Positions 17,014 to 24,781 of a stretch of DNA of 64,000 nt are shown here, piece by piece. Where the stretch lies: contig NZ_FULE01000050.1 in the NCBI RefSeq assembly GCF_900163965.1, forward strand, positions 62,001 to 126,000, given 5' to 3'. How positions within the stretch are numbered: the stretch's first letter is position 1; every line of letters begins with the position of its first letter. This stretch comes from Vibrio ruber DSM 16370 (GTDB lineage: Bacteria > Pseudomonadota > Gammaproteobacteria > Enterobacterales > Vibrionaceae). The translations under genes were made by a program, and so were the position numbers. The notes beneath the pieces were generated by a model. That model saw only the letters and a program-made list of their open reading frames with translations, had not been told where the DNA came from and searched no databases.

Positions 17014-18204
17014 TTACTTACTGGTGTAAAATGCCCTTTTTAAAGCAAGTTCGACCCCGCGAATCTCAGCCAGCCCTTTTAAGCGGCCGATACAGGAATA
17101 ACCCGGATTGGTTTGTTTTTTCAGATCATCGATCATTTGATGACCGTGATCCGGACGCATCGGAATACGGCGCACATCCCCTTCCATTTCACGTCGATGC
17201 TCTTCTTTCAGCAGTGCATTAATCACGTTGTACATATCCACATCGCCATCTAAATGCGCGGCTTCATGGAAACTCATCGGGTTACCTTCTTCACGCAAGG
17301 TTGAACGCAAGTGAGTGAAGTAAATCCGGTCACCATAGGTTTCAATCATCCGCACCAGATCATTATCGCCGCGCACCCCGTAAGAACCGGTACACATGGT
17401 GATTCCATTCATCATACTTGGCACTGCTGTTGTCAGTGCTTCAATATCTTCAATGGTTGAGACGATCCGGGGGAGACCAAGAATCGGACGCGGTGGATCA
17501 TCCGGATGAACCGCTAATTTGAGGCCGTACTGTTCACATGTGGGCATCAGTTCCTGAAGAAATAGCACCATATGTTCACGCAGTTTTTCTTTGTCGATGC
17601 CCTGATAGGTATCAAGACGCGCCTGAAACTCTTCTAACGTATATCCTTCTTCTGCCCCCGGTAAACCCGCAATGATATTGGCGGTTAATTTCTTAATTTG
17701 TGCCTGAGACATCTGTTCGAAACGGGCTTTCGCCTGAACTTGTTCTGCTTCAGTGTAATCGGCTGTTGCCCCCGGCCGTTTGAGAATGAAAAGTTCAAAT
17801 GCCGCAAATTCAATCTGATCAAAGCGCAGTGCTTTTGACCCGTCGGGAAGCTGATACTCCAGATCCGTACGTGTCCAGTCGAGTACCGGCATAAAGTTGT
17901 AACACACGGTATCAATGCCACATTCGGCGAGATTAATCAGCGATTGTTTGTAGTTTTCAATCCACTGTGCATAGCGACCAGTGCGCGTTTTAATCTCTTC
18001 ATGTACCGGAACACTTTCGACCACAGACCAATTAAACCCTTTCTGTTCCAAAAGTGCTTTACGCTTGAGGATCTCATCTTTGCGCCATACTTCACCGTTC
18101 GGAATATGATGCAATGCAGTTACAATTCCCGTGGCGCCTGCTTGTTTAATATCATCTAAAGACACAGGATCGCTTGGGCCATACCAACGCCAAGTTTGTT
18201 CCAT
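17014..18204 (-). CDS. uxuA: D-mannonate dehydratase UxuA
   Basis: Dehydrates D-mannonate to 2-dehydro-3-deoxy-D-gluconate in the glucuronate pathway. The 396-residue protein has the family N-terminus MEQTWRWYGPSDPVSLDDI, GATGIVTALHHIP, AVHPDDPPRPILGLPRI, and the metal-site regions CTGSYGVRGDNDL and MRPDHGHQM. All match Mn-dependent UxuA. It is transcribed away from the sugar catabolic arm (uxuB-uxaC-kdgK-eda) but shares its regulator, which is encoded 96 bases upstream. Assignment is secure. Confidence 0.96.
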   Translation of the reverse strand: MEQTWRWYGPSDPVSLDDIKQAGATGIVTALHHIPNGEVWRKDEILKRKALLEQKGFNWSVVESVPVHEEIKTRTGRYAQWIENYKQSLINLAECGIDTVCYNFMPVLDWTRTDLEYQLPDGSKALRFDQIEFAAFELFILKRPGATADYTEAEQVQAKARFEQMSQAQIKKLTANIIAGLPGAEEGYTLEEFQARLDTYQGIDKEKLREHMVLFLQELMPTCEQYGLKLAVHPDDPPRPILGLPRIVSTIEDIEALTTAVPSMMNGITMCTGSYGVRGDNDLVRMIETYGDRIYFTHLRSTLREEGNPMSFHEAAHLDGDVDMYNVINALLKEEHRREMEGDVRRIPMRPDHGHQMIDDLKKQTNPGYSCIGRLKGLAEIRGVELALKRAFYTSK

Positions 18205-18220
18205 AATTGTTTCCTAGTTA

Positions 18221-18257
18221 TTCGTTTTCCAGTGATTCGTTTTTCAGTGATTCATTG
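18221..18257. repeat. 15-bp direct repeats upstream of uxuA
   Basis: TTCGTTTTCCAGTGA (18221-18235) and TTCGTTTTTCAGTGA (18236-18250) are adjacent copies differing at one base, followed by a partial third copy (TTCATTG). They occupy the uxuA leader between uxuR and uxuA; a role is not evident. Confidence 0.7.
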
Positions 18258-18300
18258 TTGAGCCATATCGAATGAGTGCGACATGGTTTTATCCACAAAA

Positions 18301-19071
18301 TTAGCGAAACAGATAACCATCAAATAACGGGTCATCCATATCGGATAATTGAAACAGCGTCTGCTTTACATTTTCGATGTGTTGCCACATCGCTTGTCTT
18401 GCCCCGTCCGGATCTCGCTTTTGTAATGCCTGTAAAATCCGCTCATGATCCTCTAACCATTGACACCGGTAGGTATTGCTTTTAATACGAGAATGCAGTT
18501 GCTGCCACATTGGGCTTTCATTTCGCCGCTCCCACAAATCATGAATGATGTCACTCAGAACACTATTTTGAGAGGCTTCAGCAATCGTCAGGTGGAATAG
18601 CCGGTCATATTCGTAGTCTTCAGTCCCATTTTCCAGATTGACGCGCTCTTGATCCAAATAGTACCGAAGGCGGGAAATTTCATTCTTGGTTACATTCGAT
18701 GCAGAAAAACTCGCGATCTGGCTTTCCAGAACCTGTCGCGCCTGTAACAATTCGAACGGCCCGACATCACTACTGCGGTTTAACTCTGGCGCCTGCTCTT
18801 CCTGGCATGTGTCCGGCAATTTAATGACATAAACCCCCGACCCCTTGCGGACTTCAACAAATCCTTGCAGTTCTAACATGATAATCGCTTCGCGAACGAC
18901 GGAACGGCTCACATCCAGTTCTTCAGCGATCTCCCGTTCAGGCGGCAGACGATCCCCGAGACCAAACTCTCCGGACGCAATTCTGTTCTGCAATCCAAGG
19001 CCTATTTTTTGATAAAGACGCTGTGGATGAATCATATCAACACGAACACCGAGGTTTGTTTGAATACCCAT
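18301..19071 (-). CDS. uxuR: GntR-family (FadR subfamily) repressor, UxuR/ExuR-like
   Basis: 256-residue regulator with an N-terminal winged helix (residues about 15-85: GDRLPPEREIAEELDVSRS, VVREAIIMLELQGFVEVRKG, SGVYV) and a C-terminal all-helical FCD ligand domain with the metal/ligand histidines spread over the last 150 residues. The N-terminal region is close to E. coli ExuR and UxuR, which bind uronate intermediates such as fructuronate. It is encoded between dctP and uxuA inside the glucuronate locus; palindromes of the expected type lie just upstream and at the divergent promoters. Translation may start at 19071 or at the internal Met at 19035. I cannot tell UxuR from ExuR. Confidence 0.88.
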   Translation of the reverse strand: MGIQTNLGVRVDMIHPQRLYQKIGLGLQNRIASGEFGLGDRLPPEREIAEELDVSRSVVREAIIMLELQGFVEVRKGSGVYVIKLPDTCQEEQAPELNRSSDVGPFELLQARQVLESQIASFSASNVTKNEISRLRYYLDQERVNLENGTEDYEYDRLFHLTIAEASQNSVLSDIIHDLWERRNESPMWQQLHSRIKSNTYRCQWLEDHERILQALQKRDPDGARQAMWQHIENVKQTLFQLSDMDDPLFDGYLFR

Positions 19072-19152
19072 ATGATCTCGCTTAGTTCACTACCGTTAGT
19101 CTGGGGGCAGGTATTATTGGATACAGATACAACGACAATCGAACCCTAAAAA

Positions 19153-19182
19153 TTGGTTGACCAAGATACATTGGTCAACCTT
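19153..19182. promoter_or_regulatory. Tandem UxuR-type operators that also form a terminator-like hairpin
   Basis: TTGGTTGACCAA (19153-19164) is a near-perfect TTGGT-NN-ACCAA palindrome and TTGGTCAACC (19171-19180) is a second, weaker one, 18 bases centre to centre. The two together form a perfect 10-bp inverted repeat (GGTTGACCAA, 6-base loop, TTGGTCAACC), which on the minus strand is followed by AATTTTTAG. The site lies between the dctP stop and the uxuR start, so it may be both operator for uxuR and attenuator after dctP. Operator assignment is by similarity to the known ExuR/UxuR consensus. Confidence 0.65.
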
Positions 19183-19193
19183 TGATGACACGC

Positions 19194-20183
19194 TTAATTT
19201 GTTGCCAGCGCATCAATTTCTTTGACATATTTTGCAATTGCTTGATTACTCAATGCTTCATCATGCATCGGTTTCACCGCATCAATAAACGGCTGCTTCT
19301 CAACTTTTACGAAAGAAACACCCATTGCTGTTTTCGCTTTTTCCTGCGCCTCGGCAATCATTTTGGTCCAGAGATCTTTGTGATACAGCATTGACTCTTT
19401 GGCAGCTTTACGAATAGCAACTTGCTGATCTGGCGTGAGTTTATTCCAAGACTCTTCACTGATAACCAATACATCAGGAATCATGGTATGTTCATCCATG
19501 CTGAAGAATTTCGCGACCTCACCATGACGAGAGTTGGTTAAAGCCGTTTCATTGTTCTCAGCACCATCAACCACGCCTTGTTGCAGCGCAGTGTACAATT
19601 CACCATAAGCCAGCGGAGTTGGCGAGCCGCCCATAAGTTTAATCATGTTGACTGCGGTAGGGCTGGGCTGAACACGAATTTTCATCCCTTTCAGATCAGC
19701 AGGTGATTTAATTGGTTTCTTGGCGTAGAAGCTACGCGCACCACCATCATAATAAGTTAATCCGATGAAACCTTTTCCTTTTGATGCATTTAAAATATCG
19801 TCACCAACCTGACCGGTCAGCACGCGGTAAAAGTGGTCGCGATCATGGAAAATATAAGGGATGTTAAATGCACCATAAGCCGGTTCAAAAGACTCCAGCT
19901 CACTCGCATTTGATTTCGCGATATCCAAAGCACCATTTTGCAGCAGCTCCATCGACTCACGTTGGGTTCCCAACTGGCCATTCGGATAGATGCGAATTTT
20001 CACCTCACCGTGGGTATATTCCTTTACTTTCTCTGCCATATATTGCATCGACTTGTGAACCGGGTGATTTCTGTCTTGGTTATGGCTCAGCTTTAGAATG
20101 GTGGTCGCAGATGCCGTAAAAGAAATTGAAGCAGCCGCCACACAGGCCATCAGGGTAGACAGCGTTTTTTTATTCAACCGCAT
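19194..20183 (-). CDS. dctP: TRAP transporter solute-binding protein DctP (uronate type)
   Basis: 329-residue periplasmic binding protein. A Sec signal peptide covers about residues 1-26 (ending near SFTASA), followed by ILKLSHNQDRNHPVHKSM and the DctP-family core with RIYPNGQLGTQRESMELLQ, GLTYYDGGARSFY, and KIRVQPSPTAVNMIKLMGG; the Arg in the last motif normally binds the substrate carboxylate. I chose the ATG at 20183 because GGAGA lies about 6 bases upstream; an ATG 12 bases earlier has none. DctQ and DctM are encoded divergently. Context points to glucuronate or a related uronate as ligand. Confidence 0.9.
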   Translation of the reverse strand: MRLNKKTLSTLMACVAAASISFTASATTILKLSHNQDRNHPVHKSMQYMAEKVKEYTHGEVKIRIYPNGQLGTQRESMELLQNGALDIAKSNASELESFEPAYGAFNIPYIFHDRDHFYRVLTGQVGDDILNASKGKGFIGLTYYDGGARSFYAKKPIKSPADLKGMKIRVQPSPTAVNMIKLMGGSPTPLAYGELYTALQQGVVDGAENNETALTNSRHGEVAKFFSMDEHTMIPDVLVISEESWNKLTPDQQVAIRKAAKESMLYHKDLWTKMIAEAQEKAKTAMGVSFVKVEKQPFIDAVKPMHDEALSNQAIAKYVKEIDALATN

Positions 20184-20328
20184 AATGTTCTCCATTTAGA
20201 GTGATGTTATTTTCATGCGTTATCTTTCAGATTGTCGGATGAGCGATCCATGCCTACTCATCTCATCTTTAGTAGGTCACCCTTAAGTTAGCTGCCAATG
20301 CAGACCAATTTCAATAAAAAACTTCACA

Positions 20329-20340
20329 TTGGTTGACCAA
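20329..20340. promoter_or_regulatory. UxuR-type operator, dctP/dctQ promoter region
   Basis: TTGGTTGACCAA, identical to the first operator-like palindrome between dctP and uxuR. It lies in the middle of the divergent region, about 146 bases from the dctP start and 157 from dctQ. Confidence 0.65.
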
Positions 20341-20476
20341 CTTCATAAAAAATGACCACAACTGTTCAGACCAAATATTAATGAGAGTTCGATCACAGGC
20401 TGTTTCTGTGTGACATGCTCTAATGCCAAGCGATTTTATGAAAAATAATTTCCCCTACATGCTTATATAACAAAAA

Positions 20477-20488
20477 TTGGTTTACCAG
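20477..20488. promoter_or_regulatory. UxuR-type operator overlapping the dctQ ribosome-binding site
   Basis: TTGGTTTACCAG matches TTGGT-NN-ACCAA with one change and ends at the AGGAG of dctQ. A repressor bound here would block the plus-strand arm close to or after its transcription start. Confidence 0.55.
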
Positions 20489-20496
20489 GAGTCATT

Positions 20497-21024
20497 ATGG
20501 ACAAGTTAATAGGCGTAATTAATCGAGGGCTGTCGATATTCTGCATCGGGTTATCCAGCGTCCTTGTGATTTGCGTCGTCTGGCAAGTTTTCTCTCGGTA
20601 TGTATTGAATACCCCCAGTACAACGACAGACGAGCTCGCTCGCTTTCTTTTTATATGGGTCGGCCTGATGGGTGCGGCATATACATTGGGACAAAAACGC
20701 CATTTAGCCATTGAATTACTTGAACAAATTTTAGAGAAAAATCCGGCTAAGCACAGCATTCTTCGGCTTGTCATTAATGCAATCAGTATCATTTTTGCCA
20801 GTGTCATCATGGTTTACGGCGGTGGAAAACTGATGCTGCATGTTCTGGAAACCGGTCAGATATCTCCGGCACTCAGTCTAGAAATGGGCTACGTTTATGC
20901 AGCAATTCCCCTCAGTGGGATCTTTATGTTGATTTATCTGACAACTGACTTTTTGACCAACCTGAGAACTCTGATGTGTAGTAAGTCACATAAAGAGGAT
21001 TCTGTGGCTAACCAATTAAAATAG
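20497..21024 (+). CDS. dctQ: TRAP transporter small permease DctQ
   Basis: 175-residue membrane protein with four predicted helices (about 15-35, 50-70, 90-110, 130-150) and the family motif DELARFLFIWVGLMGAA. It forms the membrane complex with DctM encoded 10 bases downstream, receiving substrate from DctP. CAGGAG lies 7-8 bases before the start. First gene of the long plus-strand uronate operon. Confidence 0.93.
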   Translation: MDKLIGVINRGLSIFCIGLSSVLVICVVWQVFSRYVLNTPSTTTDELARFLFIWVGLMGAAYTLGQKRHLAIELLEQILEKNPAKHSILRLVINAISIIFASVIMVYGGGKLMLHVLETGQISPALSLEMGYVYAAIPLSGIFMLIYLTTDFLTNLRTLMCSKSHKEDSVANQLK

Positions 21025-21034
21025 GAACTGACTC

Positions 21035-22336
21035 ATGGATTGGCAAATTATTATTGTTCTGTTTGGTACCTTCTTTATTTTCTTGGGATTAGGCGTACCA
21101 ATTTCATTTGGTATTGCAATTTCATCACTGCTGACAGTCATGCTCTCGCTCCCTTTTGATGCAGCAATTGCGGTCATTTCGCAGAAACTGGCTTCAGGTT
21201 TGGATAGTTTCTCTTTACTCGCCATTCCTTTCTTTATTCTTGCCGGAAACATCATGAATCAGGGGGGCATCGCCCTACGGCTGATTAACTTTGCGAAAGT
21301 GCTGGGCGGCCAATTACCGGGATCATTAGCCCACGTCAATGTACTGGCGAATATGATGTTCGGTTCAATTTCCGGCTCAGCAGTTGCATCCGCAGCAGCG
21401 GTCGGTGGCACCATGTCTCCGTTACAAAAGAAAGAAGGCTACGATCCGGCCTATTCCGCAGCCGTCAACATTACCTCTTGTCCGACCGGATTACTGATTC
21501 CGCCCAGTAATACTTTTATCGTCTATTCATTAATTTCCGGCGGGACATCGATTGGCGCCTTGTTTCTCGCAGGTTACATCCCCGGCCTGATCATGGGCTT
21601 AGGTTTAATGGTTGTCGCGGCAATTATTGCGAAAAAACGCAACTATCCGGTCTCCGAAAAACCCAGTGGTCAAATCGTACTGCAAAGAACACTCGATGCG
21701 CTGCCAAGCCTTGGTCTGATTGTCATCATTATGGGCGGGATTATCGGTGGTATCTTTACCGCGACTGAAGCATCCGCCATTGCAGTGGTTTACACACTGA
21801 TGCTGGCGGTGGTGTTCTATCGTGAAGTCACGATCAGACAAATTCCGGCGATTATTTTGGAGTCGGTGATCACCACCTCTATTGTACTGCTCTTGATCGG
21901 TGCCTCAATGGGGATGTCCTGGGCAATGGCCAATGCCGATATCCCTTACATGATCAGTGATGCACTGATGAATGTATCTGAAAATCCGATCGTCGTCCTG
22001 CTCATCATTAACCTGATTCTATTAATCGTCGGGGTCTTTATGGATATGACGCCGGCCCTGTTGATTTTCACCCCGATCTTTTTGCCGATTGCGATGGATC
22101 TGGGAATGGATCCGGTTCACTTCGGAATCATGATGACGTTTAACCTCTGTATCGGTATCTGTACGCCACCGGTCGGTAGTGCACTGTTTATCGGTTGTTC
22201 GGTAGGTAAAGTGAAAATCGATAAAGTGATCAAGCCATTGCTGCCTTTCTATGCAGTCTTAGTGCTCGCGCTGATGCTGGTCACCTACATTCCGGAAATC
22301 AGCTTAGCACTGCCTCAAGCCTTCCTCGGCTATTAA
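21035..22336 (+). CDS. dctM: TRAP transporter large permease DctM
   Basis: 433-residue, about 12-helix transport subunit. Motifs seen are FFIFLGLGVPISFGIAI near the N-terminus, FFILAGNIMNQGGIA, MFGSISGSAVASAAAVGG, and PSNTFIVYSLISGG with the conserved PPS motif, and GICTPPVGSALFIGC in the second repeat. It couples sodium entry to uptake in characterised TRAP systems. Follows dctQ by 10 bases and precedes the GH31 gene by 54 bases containing a short GC-rich palindrome. Confidence 0.95.
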   Translation: MDWQIIIVLFGTFFIFLGLGVPISFGIAISSLLTVMLSLPFDAAIAVISQKLASGLDSFSLLAIPFFILAGNIMNQGGIALRLINFAKVLGGQLPGSLAHVNVLANMMFGSISGSAVASAAAVGGTMSPLQKKEGYDPAYSAAVNITSCPTGLLIPPSNTFIVYSLISGGTSIGALFLAGYIPGLIMGLGLMVVAAIIAKKRNYPVSEKPSGQIVLQRTLDALPSLGLIVIIMGGIIGGIFTATEASAIAVVYTLMLAVVFYREVTIRQIPAIILESVITTSIVLLLIGASMGMSWAMANADIPYMISDALMNVSENPIVVLLIINLILLIVGVFMDMTPALLIFTPIFLPIAMDLGMDPVHFGIMMTFNLCIGICTPPVGSALFIGCSVGKVKIDKVIKPLLPFYAVLVLALMLVTYIPEISLALPQAFLGY

Positions 22337-22390
22337 TCTCACTGGTATTCTTGGGGGCGTACGATAGGGGCGCCCCGGTGTAAGGACTAA

Positions 22391-24769
22391 ATGATGAAAA
22401 CATTAAAACATTGGCAATGGGATTCAGCTCTGGGTAACGAAATCATTCTTCGCTGCGATGCAAAACATACCCTGCATATCTTTGTTCTCGAACCCGATAT
22501 CTTCCGCGTGCTAGTCAAGAAAAATGAAAGCTTGCGCCTCGACAGAACCTGGACCGTCTCCCCTGCCGCCGATGATATCGACTGGAACGGCCGGGAAAGA
22601 ACATCGGTGCAAGGCTATTCGCTGCCCGATTATCAGTTAAAGCACAATGATGATGTAGTTGAAATCGCTACCGACCGCCTGAAACTGACCATCACACAAC
22701 CCTTGCAACTCCACTGGCACTACCATGCACAGGGGGAATGGCAGCCCCTCGCCCATGATCGTAAAACCGGTGCAATTCAGCTTGCGACAAGTAGCGAAGG
22801 GATCGCCCACTTCATGCACCGGGGCGATAACGAGCATTACTTTGGACTCGGAGAAAAGACCGGGAATCTCAACCGGGAAGGCCGCCGTTTTGAGATGCGT
22901 AACCTCGACGCGATGGGATACAACGCCAGCTCGACAGATCCACTTTATAAACACATCCCGTTTTATATTACCCGGACACCACAGAATGTGAGTTACGGTT
23001 TGTTCTACGATAACCTCGCCAGCTGCTGGTTTGACTTGGGCAATGAACTCGACAACTATCACATCAAATATCGTAGTTATCGTGCTGAAGACGGCGATCT
23101 GGATTTTTACTTCATCCTTGGCCCGCAAGTTATTGATGTCACCCGCTCGTTTGTCAAACTGACCGGCGGCACAATCTTCGGCCCGAAATGGAGTTTAGGC
23201 TACAGCGGTTCGACAATGCGTTATACCGACGAACCGAATGCCCAGGAACTGCTCGAGAGCTTTGTCGATCAGTGCGCAGCCCATCAAATCCCATGCGACT
23301 CTTTCCAGCTTTCATCAGGCTATACCTCAATTGGCGATAAGCGTTATGTCTTTCACTGGAATCATGACAAAGTCCCCGACCCGACGGCCATGTCTGACTA
23401 TTTCCACCAGCATGGCTTGAAGCTCGCAGCCAACATCAAGCCCTGTCTGCTGCATGATCACCCGATGTATCAGGAAGTCAAACAACAGGGGCTGTTTATT
23501 CAGGATTCAGAAAGCGATACTCCGGAAATATCGGTCTTCTGGGATGCGGAGGGTTCTCACCTCGACTTTACCAATCCGAAAACCATCGACTGGTGGAAAA
23601 GCAACGTCACCAAACAGCTGCTTGAATACGGTATCGACGCAACATGGAACGACAACAATGAATATGAAATATGGGATCGTGAGGCGCGCTGTTACGGGTT
23701 CGGCAACGCCATCCCGGTTAGCTTGATCCGACCGTTACAACCCCTGTTGATGATGAAAGCGTCGTACCATGCCCAGCGAGAATTCGCACCGCAGTTAAGG
23801 CCTTACCTGATCTCCCGTTCCGGATGTCCCGGCATGAACCGATACGTCCAGACTTGGAGTGGTGACAACCGCACCAACTGGACGAGCCTGAAGTACAACA
23901 TCAAAATGGGCTTGGGCATGAGCCTATCGGGTTTGTACAATATCGGCCATGATGTCGGTGGATTCTCCGGTGATAAACCGGATCCCGAACTCTTTGTCCG
24001 TTGGGTGCAAAATGGCGTGATGCACCCGCGCTTCACCATTCATTCATGGAATGACGACGGGACGGTCAATGAACCGTGGATGTACCCGGAAGTCACCCCG
24101 ATTATTCGCAAAGCGATGGCACTGCGCTATCAGCTGATGCCTTATCTCTATGATGCGCTGTGGCTGGCTCACCATGAACATCAACCAATGCTTCGTCCGA
24201 CCTTCCTCGATCATGAGCATGATGCCAACACTTGGGCGGAAAATGATGACTTTATGCTCGGTCAGTCGCTACTGGTAGCCTCAGTGGTTGAACCGAATCA
24301 ACGTCAGCGTGATGTTTATCTCCCGAATAACACCGTCGGCTGGTATGACTTCTATACCCACCAATGGTTTAGTGCCGGTCAAACGATCACTGTACCGGCC
24401 GCGTTAGAGACGCTGCCGCTGCTGGTCAAAGCCGGCTGTGTACTGCCGCTCAACCCGGAAACCGGTGTCGCAAATACCCGGCATGACAACCAGCGTGTGT
24501 TACTGATTTTCCCGGCTCAGGGCACACATCATTTTTCGCAAACCATTTTTGACGATGACGGTGAGAGTTATGCCTATCAGAATGGTCAATATGCCGAGCT
24601 GTCTGTCGCTGTGACAACCGATGCCAAATCGGTTCAGGTCTCCGTCTCGAAAGCGGGTGACTTCCAACCCGATTATGATTGCATCGAGATTCAACTCCCT
24701 ATGACGGAAAACCGGCAGCTGATCGTCAACGGTCAGCCAACTGAGAACCATCATCATATTTCAATCTGA
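22391..24769 (+). CDS. Glycoside hydrolase family 31 enzyme (alpha-glucosidase/xylosidase type)
   Basis: 792-residue cytoplasmic enzyme (no signal peptide) with the GH31 layout: N-terminal beta-sandwich, TIM barrel from about 255, and C-terminal beta domains. The probable nucleophile is D421 in ATWNDNNEYE and the acid/base D492 in QTWSGDNRTNW; GHDVGGFSGDKPDPELFVRW follows. GH31 members act on alpha-glucosides, alpha-xylosides and some sulfosugars, so exact substrate is open. Placement between the TRAP permease and uxuB suggests that it removes an alpha-linked sugar from an imported uronate-containing oligosaccharide. AAGGA lies upstream of the twin ATG start. Confidence 0.88.
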   Translation: MMKTLKHWQWDSALGNEIILRCDAKHTLHIFVLEPDIFRVLVKKNESLRLDRTWTVSPAADDIDWNGRERTSVQGYSLPDYQLKHNDDVVEIATDRLKLTITQPLQLHWHYHAQGEWQPLAHDRKTGAIQLATSSEGIAHFMHRGDNEHYFGLGEKTGNLNREGRRFEMRNLDAMGYNASSTDPLYKHIPFYITRTPQNVSYGLFYDNLASCWFDLGNELDNYHIKYRSYRAEDGDLDFYFILGPQVIDVTRSFVKLTGGTIFGPKWSLGYSGSTMRYTDEPNAQELLESFVDQCAAHQIPCDSFQLSSGYTSIGDKRYVFHWNHDKVPDPTAMSDYFHQHGLKLAANIKPCLLHDHPMYQEVKQQGLFIQDSESDTPEISVFWDAEGSHLDFTNPKTIDWWKSNVTKQLLEYGIDATWNDNNEYEIWDREARCYGFGNAIPVSLIRPLQPLLMMKASYHAQREFAPQLRPYLISRSGCPGMNRYVQTWSGDNRTNWTSLKYNIKMGLGMSLSGLYNIGHDVGGFSGDKPDPELFVRWVQNGVMHPRFTIHSWNDDGTVNEPWMYPEVTPIIRKAMALRYQLMPYLYDALWLAHHEHQPMLRPTFLDHEHDANTWAENDDFMLGQSLLVASVVEPNQRQRDVYLPNNTVGWYDFYTHQWFSAGQTITVPAALETLPLLVKAGCVLPLNPETGVANTRHDNQRVLLIFPAQGTHHFSQTIFDDDGESYAYQNGQYAELSVAVTTDAKSVQVSVSKAGDFQPDYDCIEIQLPMTENRQLIVNGQPTENHHHISI

Positions 24770-24781
24770 GAAGAGAGCAAC

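Larger units (their letters stand above)
20184..20496. promoter_or_regulatory. Divergent control region dctP / dctQ
   Basis: 313-base region between the two arms of the glucuronate locus. It must carry the promoters of both arms and holds two palindromes listed separately (20329-20340 and 20477-20488). The remainder is AT-rich; I see no other clear operator and no convincing CRP site, although TCACA and TGTGA pieces occur near 20393-20414 in the wrong relative order. Confidence 0.6.

Noticed and set aside
20393..20414. CRP site in the dctP/dctQ region
   Set aside because: TCACA and TGTGA occur in the reverse order and with wrong spacing for TGTGA-N6-TCACA.
22355..22382. Terminator between dctM and the GH31 gene
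   Set aside because: Only a short GC palindrome without T-run is present; the gap is 54 bases and the genes are likely co-transcribed.
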